Assembly: GCA_002205965.3 (NCBI GenBank)
Contig: NADL03000705.1
Span: 868,001 to 932,000 of the forward strand
Direction: 5' to 3'
Length of the DNA stretch: 64,000 nucleotides
Source of the DNA: Kappaphycus alvarezii
Lineage: Eukaryota; Rhodophyta; Florideophyceae; Gigartinales; Solieriaceae
Position 1 is the first letter of the stretch. The number at the start of each line of letters is the position of its first letter. Below, piece by piece: positions 34,480-47,000 of the stretch. Position numbers and translations under genes: made by a program. Below the pieces are notes generated by a model, which was not told the origin of the DNA, made no database searches, and saw only the letters and a list, made by a program, of their open reading frames with translations.

Positions 34480-36000
34480 AGTTTCTGCTTCTGAACCATA
34501 TCCTCTGGCCACTCTCCTTCCATGGCTTTTACCTGGACCAAAGAACTGGTCGTCATCATACCGAGGAATGATCTGATCAACGTCAAGGTAGGGAACTTCA
34601 ACGTCATTCACTGAGATGTCACGGTCTCCTCTAGTCACGTGCGGAGCTCTGGATAATGCGTCTCCCAAGACGTGAATTCTTCCAGGCTTCAGTGTGATGG
34701 GAAAGATTCCGAAGTTACCGAGAGTTTCCAACCAACGTGCTTCTTTCCGACTCAGTTTCGGTTTTGTGAAGAAGCTCTTAAGCACTGGTTGTCTGTGAAA
34801 ATCTCAAATTCAGAACCTTCAAGATAGCACCTGAATCTTCCCAGAAAATTAATCAAAGCCAGAAGCTCTCTGTCATTTGCAGTGTAGTCCGACTCAGCTG
34901 GTGAAAGTTTTTTGAATAGAAAGAAATTACACGATCCTTCCATTCTCATCCAACTGTGTTAGAGTTCCACCGACAGCAAGCTGTGAAGCATCTACATGAC
35001 CACGAAATGGCTTTTTCCAATTAGGAGCGACTAAATTGGAGCCAAGTCATCGCTTCCTTTAGCTTCTGAAAAGCTTTATCACACTGCTGGTCCCATTTCC
35101 CAATACCTCGACCTTCTTTGTCAGATCTGTGAGAGGTGCAGCAATTGCCGAGAACTTCTGAATGAACCTACGGAAAAACTGTATAGACCTAAGAAACTTC
35201 TCAACTCCGTTAGAGATTCAGGTTTCGGCCAAGTTTGTAGGACTTCGACCTTCTCAGGATTGACACGAATGCCGTCTTCCCGACTATTAAACCCAAAAAC
35301 TCCAGCTCAGTCTGAAAGAAAGAGCATTTCTTCGGAGAGATGTACAGCTTGTGGTCCTTAAGTCTCTTTAATACAATTTCCAGATGTTCGTAATGTTCGT
35401 TCCTCATTCTTACTGAATATAAGAAGATCATCCATATAGACAACCAAGAAGACATCGATGCAATCATAGAAGATCTGGTTCATCAAAGTTTGGAACGTAG
35501 CAGGAGCGTTGCAAAGTCCCATTGGCATAACAAGATATTCAAATTGCCCATACTTTGTATTGAACGCAGTCTTTTCGATGTCCTCCGGTTTCACCCTTAT
35601 CTGATGGAATCCGTTTTCAGATCAAGCTTGGAGAAAAATCTCGCATCTCCAAGTCGATCGAACATTTCATCAGAACGAGGGAGTGGAGCATTATTCTTTT
35701 TGGTGATGCGATTCAAAGCGCGATAATCGACAACACCTCTAAGTTTTCCATCCTTTTCTTTCACAAAGAAAAGTGGTGCTCCATATGGTGATTTACTGGA
35801 CCTGATCTTCCCTTTCCTCAGAAGAGACTCGACGTACTCTTTTGCTGCCCTAAGTTCGGATGGAGACAACTGGAATAAAGGTCGATGAGGTGCCTTTGCT
35901 CCTTCCTCCACTTTGATCTCATGATCAACTGATCGAATCGGAGGAAGCCCTCTTGGCAATTCATCCTGAAAGACCTCTTTGAAATTATCCAGTAATCTGC
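34480..36000 (-). pseudogene. Reverse transcriptase and RNase H of the chromovirus
   Basis: The RT begins near 35990 and contains SPYGAPLFFVKEKDGKLRGV and VDYRALNRIT at about 35710-35810. [18 protein letters not shown] follows at about 35500-35550, and the active-site box [11 protein letters not shown] at about 35420-35450. RNase H lies at about 34760-34920 with YTANDRELLALI and FEIFTDNQ. The order and wording are textbook Ty3/gypsy. Confidence 0.9.
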
Positions 36001-36339
36001 TCAGTCTTCCATCAAACTTTGAATCTGTCACTCCTGTCATACTGTGAACTTCAAGTAACTGAAATACTTCGAAGTCACCCCCATGCCTCAGCATTCGTCT
36101 AAATTTCTTCAATCCCAAATTGGACACATCAATACGGTTTTCTTCATCGGAATCAATCACTGGAATGGAAGCATCTTTCACCATCACAATTCGTTTCCGA
36201 TAGTCGACACGTGGATTGTGGGCAACATGCCACGGCATTCCCAACAGAACATCATACCTGGTTTGGGACACAGCCCAACTAGAAGTATATGTATGTTCGC
36301 CTAACTTAATGTTCCGTTGGAAATGATCTCAGATACTTC

Positions 36340-37515
36340 CTCAGTACTCCCTTCTGTGAATGGCAAACAATGACTCGTTCACGCCGAATCTCAAAAAGTT
36401 CCTATTTCGCTTCAGGAACTCGGCTGAAACCACGTTTGTATTGCATCCATCGTCCTTTAGTACTTTGACTGCTATTCCATTCAGTCTACCTTCAAGTACT
36501 AACAAAGGCTCCACTGGTATAGGTCCATCAGTGGGGATGCTGTCATCATGACTAGACGTGATTCCATTAGACTCGGCTTCGGAGATTCTCGACTTTTCCC
36601 TGTCCTCTGAGAATTTAGCTCCGGTGATGTCCACAACAGTTTCACTCTGCTCATTGGGACATCTTTTCACACTCACTACTGGTCTCACCTGAGTGTTCAC
36701 CAAGTCTGGTGGACCAACTAGTTTCCGAGTCAAAGCCATTCAAATCATTACTGTGTCCTGCCTGTGTATTGTTCGCCGCTATGCGAGTACCACCCTGTTA
36801 CCTTTATTCCCGTTTCCTTTTCTGTGTTTCCAAGGTCTACATCCCACCTTATGGCACGTAAAGCATCGGTTCTCCATCAAGTCTTTCTGACGCTGCCCAT
36901 CGTTTTTACGTTCAAGGTTTCCGATCTCCATCGGCATAGGACCTGAGGCATTTCGATTGGCGTGAAATGAACCTCTGCCAGTGAAGAAACCTGCACCATA
37001 AAATGCTCCGTCAACGTTGAGAGCAATGGTAGTCGCAGCTTCAAACTTGGATGGGTTCCTTTACGAACCTCCAACAGAATGTGGGGGTTTGAGACCTTCA
37101 CAGAACCGCGCCAATTTTTCCGACTCACTGATACCGGGAATATTGATAACCAAATTCCTGAACTCTGAGAGGTACGCAGCCACACTCGTTTTCTGGCGGA
37201 TCTTGGTAAGTTTGTCGCGAGCTCGAATGACACTGTCCTGGGGGACAAACTCTGCCTCACCAGGAGTTTGAAAGCTTCCCATGTAGGAGGAACAGCATTC
37301 TCGGACACAACTGTATACCACCAGTTTGCGGCAGTTCCGGTCATGAATGTCGAAGCAAAGTCGATAGCATTCTGGGCACTGATGACTTCTTCATGGCCCA
37401 CCTGAATAAGTCTCAGGTATTTTTCGACTGAATGCAACCATGACCGAACCGTTAACGCATCTCGAGTCCCATCGAACAACACAGGCTTATTTGGTTTGAA
37501 GAAAGACATGTTCAA
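36340..37515 (-). pseudogene. Gag, zinc knuckle and protease of the chromovirus
   Basis: Gag starts at about 37509 with an ATG (MSFFKPNKPVLFDGTRDALTV), followed by the capsid phrase TGTAANWWYTVV typical of gypsy Gag. A cysteine-rich knuckle lies near 36840-36880 (CFTCHKVGC). The protease at about 36390-36500 has the active-site-like phrase DDGCNTNVVS, where most relatives read DSGCNTN. Confidence 0.8.
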
Positions 37516-37529
37516 CAAACCTCTCACTT

Positions 37530-38345
37530 AAAGCCTTACAATAACACCTAAACTTGAATACAAGCACTTGAAGTTGAAATCTGCAAGGGATTCGTCCCTG
37601 GACGAGGTTGGCTCCCTACCCGCGAGAGAGTGACTCACCAGCAGCTTTAATCACACCTACACTCCGATGTGACTCAGCAATCCGTTCGGGATATCCCCAC
37701 CAGTCCACTATGTAGACCGCGATCGGTGTCCTTACCCTATAGGAAAGCCTCTCAAGCCGACTCTAAGCTAGCGAATAACCAAAGAATACCCTTTCTGAGC
37801 ACGTACCCCTTAGTCCAAGTCCAGTCCAAGTCAACCCTATGAAGCGTTACCTGAACCCGTGACCCAGTCGGTGCACCTAGCTAACAGCCAACGAGTGCAA
37901 TAGGATTGTATAGGAATACTGTGAGGGGACCCTCAAATGGGGACTTGGTCAGAAGTACGGCTTTACTAAGGCAACTTAGTTAAGCCTAACTGTCCAGTCT
38001 AAGTATTCTGAAAAGGATCACGCAGCTTCGTGAGGCCTGCACGCTACCTGAACAGAATAACCTAGAGAACGCAGACTAGGCTGCACCCCCAAGTTCCCGG
38101 TTACCTAGTTCTCCAATTAGTAACCGCGACCTGCGTAGAACAATGGGGTTTAGAGTACCTGGCACTCCAGCCCACAGACTCTCCTGTACTTGGCACTCCA
38201 GCCCACAAGTACAGTATATGATATTGCTTACAGTAAACCTGTCAGCAAAATTTTTCCAAAAATTCAACAACCCAAAAAAATACACGTGTAAGAAAACCTC
38301 GAACTAGAGCAAGACGAAAGCGAAAAAGCAGCGGAACCGGCGAAA
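37530..38345 (-). other. Untranslated leader of the chromovirus
   Basis: About 0.8 kb between the primer-binding site and Gag, with no coding capacity. A phrase CTTGGCACTCCAGCCCACA occurs twice (near 38160 and 38190), a small internal duplication. Confidence 0.6.
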
Positions 38346-38357
38346 GCGATGCTACCA
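38346..38357 (-). other. tRNA primer-binding site of the chromovirus
   Basis: Reading the minus strand away from the 5' LTR, the sequence after one extra base is TGGTAGCATCGC. The TGG start complements a tRNA CCA end. The same 12 bases occur at 53765-53776 behind the presumed LTR of a copia element. The implied acceptor stem would start with A1 paired to U72, a hallmark of eukaryotic initiator tRNA-Met. Confidence 0.7.
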
Positions 38358-38358
38358 G

Positions 38359-38781
38359 TGAAACAGAGAGGGAGGCAGGGGGCGCTGCTAAAGAAACTGT
38401 AGAGGCGATGGTAATGGGTTTCAGAAAGTTGGGGCAAAGGGTGTATGGAGTGTACCTGGATTCCCACAAGAATCCAGATGAGCCCCCCTTTTATAGACAG
38501 TACGGTAACTCTACTCTAGAAATTCTATACTCTGTTAGCTCAGTAGAACTTACTAGAAAGTAGAGGTGTAACTATAGAATTGTACTATCTAGAATATAAC
38601 TACGTAAATAAAACGATGACGTGGGGCTCCACGTCAAATAAAAACATTGAAGGAAAATCAAATTTCTAAAATCATTCAAGACGATACAGTTTCCCTGTTA
38701 CACCACTGTGTAATAGAGAACTGGAATAGCGACAGCGAACAAGTCTCTATTACACAGTGGTGTAACAGAGAAATTGTTACA
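38359..38781 (-). repeat. 5' LTR of the chromovirus (right copy)
   Basis: It is 423 bp long, with a perfect 23-bp inverted repeat at 38697-38719 and 38744-38766, as in the other copy. Differences from that copy are a few bases near the left end and one substitution near the right end. Confidence 0.95.
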
Positions 38782-38789
38782 GGCATGCT

Positions 38790-39505
38790 GTAGCACCGCT
38801 TCCCGTGGTTCGGCTGTACATATACTATACAGTACTGTACCGTACAGTGAACGTTGCACAGATTTTAGAACCAGTTCAGAACCGTGTTCGGGGTGAGTCC
38901 CATATGCGTCGGGGTGAGAATCCAATTCCTATTTCGCGCGAAATTTTTGGTGTCAAGTGGTTTCGGAAGGATATATGTATTACATATTATGGAAGTCTTT
39001 CCTGGGGTTAAAATTCTTTCTATTCGTACAGTATATGCCTTGAATTCCAAACACTTTTCGGTCTTTTTTGTGCTTCCAAAAGATGCGATTTAAGGCCAGT
39101 TCTCCACTACCAGCACTGCTGTACTGTACGATACACGTTTCTGATCATAAATTTAAGTTTATAATTTTTTAATGACTGGACCGTATCTCACTGGAATCAG
39201 CGGTTATCAACTGATACTTAAAAGTTGCAATCGGGCTTTTACATCTCCACACAATTGGCGCTCCATCGATGGCAGCTTGATTAATTTCAATCAATACATA
39301 GCCACTGACGTCTCTGGAAACCTAACTGAAGTCTCTCTATAGCAGTGTTCAGTACGTCTCCACTACATCCCGACACTTACCGTGCCTTCTATCGTCATAC
39401 TTTTCACCTCTCCTCTTAAGCGCTGACACCTGTGCTTACCGCACCACCGCGTTGATCCTTGGTGAATGTGGGAACCCACCGTCCTCTCTGTCAATCTAGT
39501 CAGAA
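38790..39505. other. Intergenic region upstream of the secreted-protein gene
   Basis: No gene seen. TACTGTAC-type motifs occur at about 38818-38848 and 39119-39130. A promoter for the downstream gene may lie here, but I cannot point to a TATA box or initiator with confidence. Confidence 0.4.
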
Positions 39506-39509
39506 AACG

Positions 39510-41019
39510 ATGCCCAAGCTTTCTCTAGTGGTCTTCTTTGCTTCTGCAATCCTTTTTGCATCTCAGAAAAATGCCGCTTCTGCCTCGCAATTGGACGAGG
39601 TGAACCTCGCCCAAGCACCAAAGGAGGGATCAGTGATTGCGAATACGATGTCTTCCTCCCTTGACAGAGAACAACGTGCTGATGACGCCTCGTCCGGTGT
39701 CCATGAAACAAGGCTTGGGTTGGATGTACAGCATCCGACAGATATCCGCGATGGGTTTGACCAAAGTGGCCAAGCCCCACTCCACTTCCAAGCCCCTGAC
39801 ATCTCAGCTGTACGTAGCATTGCTTCCTTCCTGTTTCCCTCGTCATTAATTTCAAGACACGCAAAATCACCAAATCTTACTAGTCAACCCCTCTGTCAAT
39901 GTCTCACTTATTGTTCCTCTGTCAACGCGTTCCTGCTCGACCTTCAACGTGTGTTTCATCACATGAGATAGCTCTCCGGTGCAATGCTGGATCCGCATAG
40001 AGCAACACATGGCCTTCGGGACATCTTTGGCGGCATTGAAGAATCCGCCTTTAACTTGCCCAGGGTTATGGACGGCATGATTGAGTCCGCACTTTCATCC
40101 TTCGATCGAGCTGCCGAAGGCATTTTCGCTGGGTTTTCAGACACTAAAATTGAGTTTGCTCATTCCGAAGATGGATCTCACTTAGTCGTGCGTCTGCATA
40201 TGCCGATCCTGAGAAAACTCATGCAAATCCCGCCGCCCCCAAAAAAATTCATGCCGCAGTTGTAGGCCAATCTCATCTCCGCATCAAAATCGAAGCTGTT
40301 GCCGAAGACTTCTCCTCTACCTCCACACAGACAATTGCGTTGCCTGCAAAGGTGGCGAGCGATGAAGTGGACATCGCATCAAAGGCGGATGGCACCGTCC
40401 ACATATCTCTTCGTGTTTTGACAAAGGAGGAGGTCGCTAAAGAAAGCTTATCAGCACATAATCTTCAGGATGACTCCCCAGTCCTTGATTACTTTTCCTC
40501 TTGCAGGCCGGTTATTCCCAGCTCTTTTCTCAAGGGATGATGAAACTGACCCAGCAAGGGATCTTGTCCAGGAAATTCCAAGTTCTGATGGCATTGAAGG
40601 CTGTAAAGCAAAGCAACGAAACGGGAGACTATTTGTGAGCAAGTGTTTATGTGATACTCTTGAAAGCACGGATAGCCGAGCCGTCTGCTTTGGGAATCTA
40701 ATCTCGAGATCCGTCAGCATGGCACGGCGTCTTGGCATGGATGACTTTGCTACCTCTGTGAAACACAACGCCATTGAGTGTGCGAATGGTTTGAGAACAA
40801 AGTGAATGCTTGGATGGTGTTGCTAAGCACATCGTAGAGTATCTGTACAAGCAGGGAGGGTCAAAGGATACAGAGGGTGACCTCACTGATCGCATTCGTC
40901 AAGCTATTGAGAGTGAGGACGACGGGCCATCTAATTTTCAGTCCTCCGCAGGAACGCTGATTGGGAAACTAGTGTTTGTCGCCATGATTTTTTCGTCCTG
41001 TTTTGGATGGTCGTGTTGA
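39510..41019 (+). CDS. Probable secreted or ER protein with a small-heat-shock-like domain, intron-containing
   Basis: The chosen ATG opens a clear signal peptide (MPKLSLVVFFASAILFASQ, residues 1 to about 22), so the product should enter the secretory pathway. Exon 1 probably ends at 39809 before GTACGTAG. A pyrimidine-rich 162-bp intron ending in AG at 39971 restores phase to a long helical segment (DIFGGIEESAFNLPRVMDGM). Then comes a beta-rich part resembling an alpha-crystallin domain: HLVVRLHMP, HLRIKIEAVAED, and TIALPAKVASDEVDIA before DGTVHISLRVL. Small heat-shock proteins are chaperones that hold unfolded clients. The frame changes by one base at about 40200, inside this domain, so there is either a sequence error, a further splice or damage. 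A second acceptor (TTTTCCTCTTGCAG, ending 40507) and open pieces to 41019, the last with a hydrophobic end (LVFVAMIFSSCFG), are possible 3' exons. The domain match is moderate. Confidence 0.5.
39810..39971 (+). other. Probable spliceosomal intron of the secreted-protein gene
   Basis: GTACGTAG donor, pyrimidine-rich 3' half, AG acceptor; it joins phase 0 to phase 0. Read without splicing, the frame runs into a stop with an unlikely C-terminus. Confidence 0.55.
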
Positions 41020-44000
41020 TAACGTCGCGTCGCCAGTCTTCAATTCGTAATGAACTTTCGCCGTTTTTGCGCCTCTCAAGTGTTTTGACGCAGAGCGCCA
41101 AAGCCCAGAGCGCAGCAATAGCAGATCCATGAAGTCGTTCAGCAACGCTGGGGGTATGGTGCCAAGTAGCAAAGGTAGATAACAACTCGAAGCGAGAATA
41201 AGGGCAAGAAACTAGGGACTAAGGGCTGGCTTCCGGAATGGTGCGGGAATCCCTTGCCCGTAATGGCGGCTGCGAGTTGGATCCTGTGACGTAAGGCATG
41301 GGGGCGGGGAAGTATCGCACACCATGATGGTGAGGTACATGTGAATGCTTCCGGCTACGCAACGGTATGGGAAGGTCCATGGCTCCCAAGGTATTGTGTG
41401 TCTGCGTCTTGTGGACAAGTAATAGAGACGCATCCCTTTAGGGAAGCCGCAGCAGCGAGCATTTCCTCTACAACGAATAAGGCCATCATTTTCACTCACT
41501 GACCATTCATCGGCCAATGGAGCTTGCTGAGACTGAGGCCTGGCCATGGAGTAGCGGCACAGAGTTTTATGAGACATTTTGTATCAGTGCATTCTCTGCT
41601 TGCCCTCGTGTCGTTGACAAACAAGAAGCGGTCGAAGAAATCTAGCCACCTACGGTATGGGTCGTGTTGTAAAATTTTAGGTCAAGATCGGCTACATCAG
41701 CAATAGTCATATTCCTGTAAGCATCAATTGGAGCATGATGGGAATTGGGGCTTACCCTAGGCATCAAGTGAGCAACATTGGAAAGCGAGACATGCCGCGC
41801 ATTGCTGAAAAGTCTCTGGTTTCTTGCTGCTGCATAACTAGACAGGCGAACTTTCTTTGCGTTTGGATTGAACAAATAACTAAGATGCTTCCTCCTCCGA
41901 AGGTTACCTCGATAGACTGACCGTGACAGGACATCTACTCTTAAGCCTCCAAGGGTTTCTTTCAGGAAGAATACAGTGGAGAATAATTTTCGTGCGACCG
42001 TCAACTGTATGCCAGGGATAAATGCATCATTACACAGCATTCTATTTGGCGTCTATTGACAAGCTATGTTGTACAGCCCACCTATGTATCGGACCTTTTA
42101 TAAGAATGAAGTAAAGATGATTACATATCGGACAATGATCCCTGTCAAGTAGCGACGCTGGGATTCGCGCGCGCCCTCTCCTCCTCTACTCGTTTGTTCG
42201 CTACCATTGCTGTACTGTACGTTGATGCAGTTGGGCTGCTAGGAGATTAAGCTGTCTTCCATCAGTGCGACAAATAACTGCAATAACCGCGGCGCAGTTG
42301 AACGCAGTGTAGTTGAGTTATGCAGAGCGTAGACGCACGAAACGGTTATCTAAGCCGATATATGTAACAAGGACACCGAAGAGTCAAAGGATTTGATGAA
42401 ATTGCCACGCTGAAAAGTGCTGACTGCGGAAGAGGTCTGGTCAGGTTCGTAACGTTTGCACTATTCGATGGAGTTCGGATTGAATGATATGAATCGAATG
42501 ACGTTTTACTGCTGTAGTACATGCACGGCTTTCTCTGCTTTTCCACTCAGGAAATGCTGCTATTGGAGATGAAACTAGGCTTTCATCCCGCACTAGCAAG
42601 GCCATTATTGACAAGAGAGGCCTTTGTGAGACATTGACCGACAATCTCCGGAATTACCAATATCACCCACACTACGTGCTCCCTAGGCGTGTACGATAGT
42701 GATATATGAAACAGAAACTAAACTCTCGTATATCTACAAACTACTATTATCGCTCATGTGGCTCGTTGACTAGGGTAAACACAAGCATGCGACCCAAGCA
42801 GGGGATCTAATGTACTGAGCCCCTGCTGAAAAACTTTGGCATCGCAAGAAACCGTCTGTAAGAATCAATGGGCTACCTTGTCTCAATCTTCAAACGAAGG
42901 TTTTGTTTCAGTCTCTGCGAGAATGACGCAGTGTTTTCCAAGACTTCAAACACTCCCTCCAGGCAACAGGTTCGCCGCTCCATACTTTGATGAGATGTTT
43001 TAAATTTGGGCAATTGTTGGCAGATAGAATAGTCTGTGTGTGTGACAAAATTGCTTGATCCGAGTCTGCCGACACGATTGTTTGGTTTGCATAATGGGCG
43101 GTACTGGCACTGCACGGGCCAACTCTTTTGAGTGGTGGACTAAACCCTCGACGCCTTTCGTTGTACAATTCCTTAACGTCACAACTGCTCGTATAATCAC
43201 TGTACTGTATATTCCATGATCAGAAAGATACGTTAACTGCAGTTTTTGGATAGGATTTTGTGGAATAAAGAGCTCATTAGTAAGGTAGCGGTACAGTATT
43301 GAAAGAATAATAATATTATATATCTATCGTGACTTTTCATCTGAAATCGGTTCCAACAAATTCAATGGCATGGTATGACTCTGGTCACATAAAACGGCTC
43401 TGATGCTGCCTTGATGTGATAATACTAATGTACTACAGTACAGTAAAGTACACTGTACTGTCCATTAAAGGCTTTATCATTCAAGGGTACTTAATTTATC
43501 ATAATAGGTGCTATTACTTGCATACTTTTCTTTAACTCTAGTGCTCCTTTAATATGGATATTAATTTAATTCCCGGTGGAACCTGATCTACGGTAGATTG
43601 CGCGTCAGATTATGCTTCAGATTACAGTAATTCAAATCCCAACAATTCAGCTGCCTCTATAACGCCAGTATTGCCATTTTCTATGTTAAATAAACTACAG
43701 TATATTGCTTTCACTTTTATTAAACCGACCACATCTTCCACGCATTAAAATAACCCCAAAATTCCCCCTTTTATTATAACAGTACAAAATAATAAGTCAC
43801 TCTCTTGCGACCTCAATCCTACCTCCTGGTGGCAAAGAATTTCCCATTACAATCATTTATACTTTACCTGTCCTAATTCTAATACACCGGCATCTTGTTC
43901 AGAAATGATTATCCAAGCTTACTGTAAAACCTGAGCTCTCTCACCACTATCCTCCCTGGTCACGAAAAATATGGAATCGTATGGTCTCCTTACCAATTGA

Positions 44001-47000
44001 CAATGAGTGCATTCTGGATATTCTTTGGACATGACTGCAGTTCCCCTTTTCTTCATAGGTATGCTACAGTCGTTCTACAGTGCAAACCCGATAGTTATGT
44101 TGCCTGATAATCACCTGATTACAGCCACATTCATAAAGGATATTACTTTTCATCTGAATAAACGCTTCCCAAACTCATTCAATTGGGATATCATACCTAG
44201 CACCCATATCCGCAAGATGCGCTGACTTGGAATACGTTGCTAGAACTGCCGTATCCGCGTAAACTCCTTATCAATTAAACCAATATCTAGCTAGTAAAGG
44301 CATAGCGTTTCAAACTAAACAAATACCGTATGTAGCAGTGAAAAGGCAAATTGGTAGAAGAAACGTTCATCAATCACTGGTTTTTTCTCTCCATATAGAA
44401 CGCTATGGTCTTATTCAAATCATTCAATGCATTTAGTTTAACAACCACCCCCTGCTGATATAAAATGAATCAACTCATTCAATACAGGGTTATTTGCAGA
44501 TCATTGTAACATAACAGGACCGTATCAGAATTGGGACAGCAAGAAGAAATCTGTTTGATTAAAAAGTTCTGATACTCGGATCCTGCAGTGGACACAAAAG
44601 AAATTAAGTACCCATGAGTCGGCTATCAGCGCTAAATTATACTTCATGCGCGGTGGAATCGAACTCTGCCGTATGGAATATGGTCCTGAACTCATGATCA
44701 GTACATTGACATGAACTTGACCGTTGTCCAGGGTGCCAGTGCGCTTAAGGGTAAATAGACTGTGGGTATCCCCTTTTACAGATTTGCACCGCCTACGTTG
44801 ATCTCTCTTCGCTTAACAGAATTCGTGATCCCCGCAAACCCTTAAATTTCTGAGACTGACAGGATGCAGTAATGGATAAACCTAGCCCCTGTATTTGTTC
44901 GTTGACACTTTCAGTTCTGTCTTGCAATAATTTTTTTCTGAAGACTTCAGTTGAGATGGTCTGCCCGAGTGCTTTTTTCTTCGATATAGCGGATGCTAAC
45001 AACAAGGTACACTATAACTGCCTCCCAAGACAACATCCGCGGCATCGAAATGTTAATGGATCCTAACATGACGACCGATATTCTGATTGAAGTTCGTTAT
45101 TCGGAAGAAAGGCAATAGATCATATATCGATTACATCTAGTCGTAGCTATGCCGAGAAGTTGCTCTGAACTAGAGCTACTGAGCTACTGAGCGGCCATTT
45201 TGATTTTACCCTGTGGGACTCTCAAAAATTTAGAGCAGATCTTTCTTGTAGTGGACAAACCTGAATCTAAAGAGCCATCTCTTGCCCTACTGCTGAACTT
45301 CTCAGTTAATTCGTTATTAGTATTACAAATGTAGCCCTGGAGCCACCAGAGTGCCACTTTTGCCAACCCAATACCAATGATAACAGCTACATCCGACGGG
45401 GTCAGAGAAAGGCCCTACATCGTAGAAGTTGATGCTCCCGTATCATAAACAAGAATCTTGAGGTGCTACTTCGGCTTGACCCTCTCGAAAGGTCAAGAGA
45501 ATATGCAGCAGAGCCAAGCATATCCAGGATGAATAGTTTTCGATCAATTCAAAATATCTACCTCGTTAATAAGTGTAATTGCGTACCTACCATCGTACCG
45601 GACTCGAGACTTGTCAATGGGTTGTCGAGCCAATGTATTGAAGTTGCTGAAGCATTCAAACTTTCTAACGACAATTGCAATTACTGCAGAGAATCTGGGT
45701 ACAAATGGTTAAATACAACAGAGTAAGAGAGACTCGTCTATCGACAAGGTTATTTCTTGTGAGTGTCTATGTCCGAGTCATTGTAGACCACTGTTCATCT
45801 TTCGTCGCAAAATCACCTCAAACATTCCTTTGAAAGCATAATAATCATTTTTACGCATTGCGTCTCTGAATCTTCTGTTATAGGAGCAAATGTGTGGTAC
45901 AGGAGCAAAGATGCAAAAAGTATTAGAATGAAAACCCGACCTCTGTAGCTAGACTGCCATGAGAGAGTTGCACAGCTTTTGAAGATACTTTATGATTCTC
46001 GAGACTGCCATCGGTCCTATGCTCCCTCAACACTTCAATACAGCAACATGGACGGGTTAACAGGCACCAGTAAGGGTCTTGGGTTGCGTTGACCTGCTCA
46101 GTGCATTGAGCCATTTATGGCATCAGTACAGCGGGTTTGCGCTGCAGGATCCGGTTTTCGCAGGTACGGGTAAGTTTAAAATTAGGAGAAATCCGGAAGT
46201 CACAAGACTCTGCATATGGCAAAATTATGGTGCACTGCGAATCCTTTTTTCATTCAGTTTGTAACAGAGCCAACTGACCTCAGCTTTGGCTGGAGGCCGC
46301 TCTGCTATGATCTCACCCCCACAGGCTGTCGCGCCATTGCCGTGTCCACAACTCTTTGAACAACTAACATATTCTGAAGAGGTGGGCGGACATGAAAACT
46401 GCGCACCATGCTCCGAGTAACGTGACATAACAACCCAAGGCCACTGCAAGACAGTTTGCGACAAATGTCATGAGCGAACATCAAGGGTTGGTCTGATCAC
46501 AGGCGACTAATTCAGTCTTTGTCTAAGAAACAGTTGGGGCGCGTTCGACAATTAGAAACTGTTTCCCAAACTGCTTCGATTGCGATGGGAAACAATGAAA
46601 TGCCTTGAGAGAATGTGGTTTGGGTAGGCTTCCACGAGATGCTCCGTCGTCAGGAAAGGTTCAAATCGAGAGATATGTGGTCACGTTCTTGAGAACAGGT
46701 GTGAGCCACAAGAATGCACTCAAGGCAAACACAAAACCCCCCGATCGTGCCCTTCCAATTGAGACAAGCCTTCATAACGCAACATCTAGCGGTAAATTTG
46801 CGCGTAACCTTGCACCTCGCAAGCGTTCAATCCTGACAAGACAAAAGAGGGGCGTTACACACTAAAACTTTGAAGTTGGCTATAGTATCGCAGCCTTTAG
46901 AGGGATGGAATCAAAGAAGGGATCGCTGTTTGACGGCTTTTTAACATGCGCAAAGGTATTAGTGAGCTGATGAAAAGTTTTGCAACAGTGGCCGGTTGGA

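Larger units (their letters stand above)
32620..38781 (-). mobile_element. Chromodomain Ty3/gypsy retrotransposon (chromovirus), broken
   Basis: A 6.16-kb element on the minus strand. The LTRs (32620-33045 and 38359-38781) begin TG and end CA in both readings. They are flanked by GGTAT (32615-32619) and GGCAT (38782-38786), a target duplication with one change. The parts run from right to left: Gag, protease, reverse transcriptase, RNase H, integrase and a C-terminal chromodomain, which defines the chromovirus branch of Ty3/gypsy. A primer-binding site (TGGTAGCATCGC) adjoins the inner edge of the right LTR and a purine tract adjoins the left LTR. The LTRs differ by only a few changes over about 425 bp, so the insertion is young. 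The coding region is nevertheless broken in several places, on the order of ten. Confidence 0.95.

Noticed and set aside
44640-44735. A tRNA-like T-loop phrase on the minus strand (AGTTCGATTCCACC), with a possible anticodon loop upstream
   Set aside because: The T-stem does not pair properly, the acceptor and D arms cannot be formed and the spacing is wrong; a chance resemblance or a worn tRNA-derived fragment.
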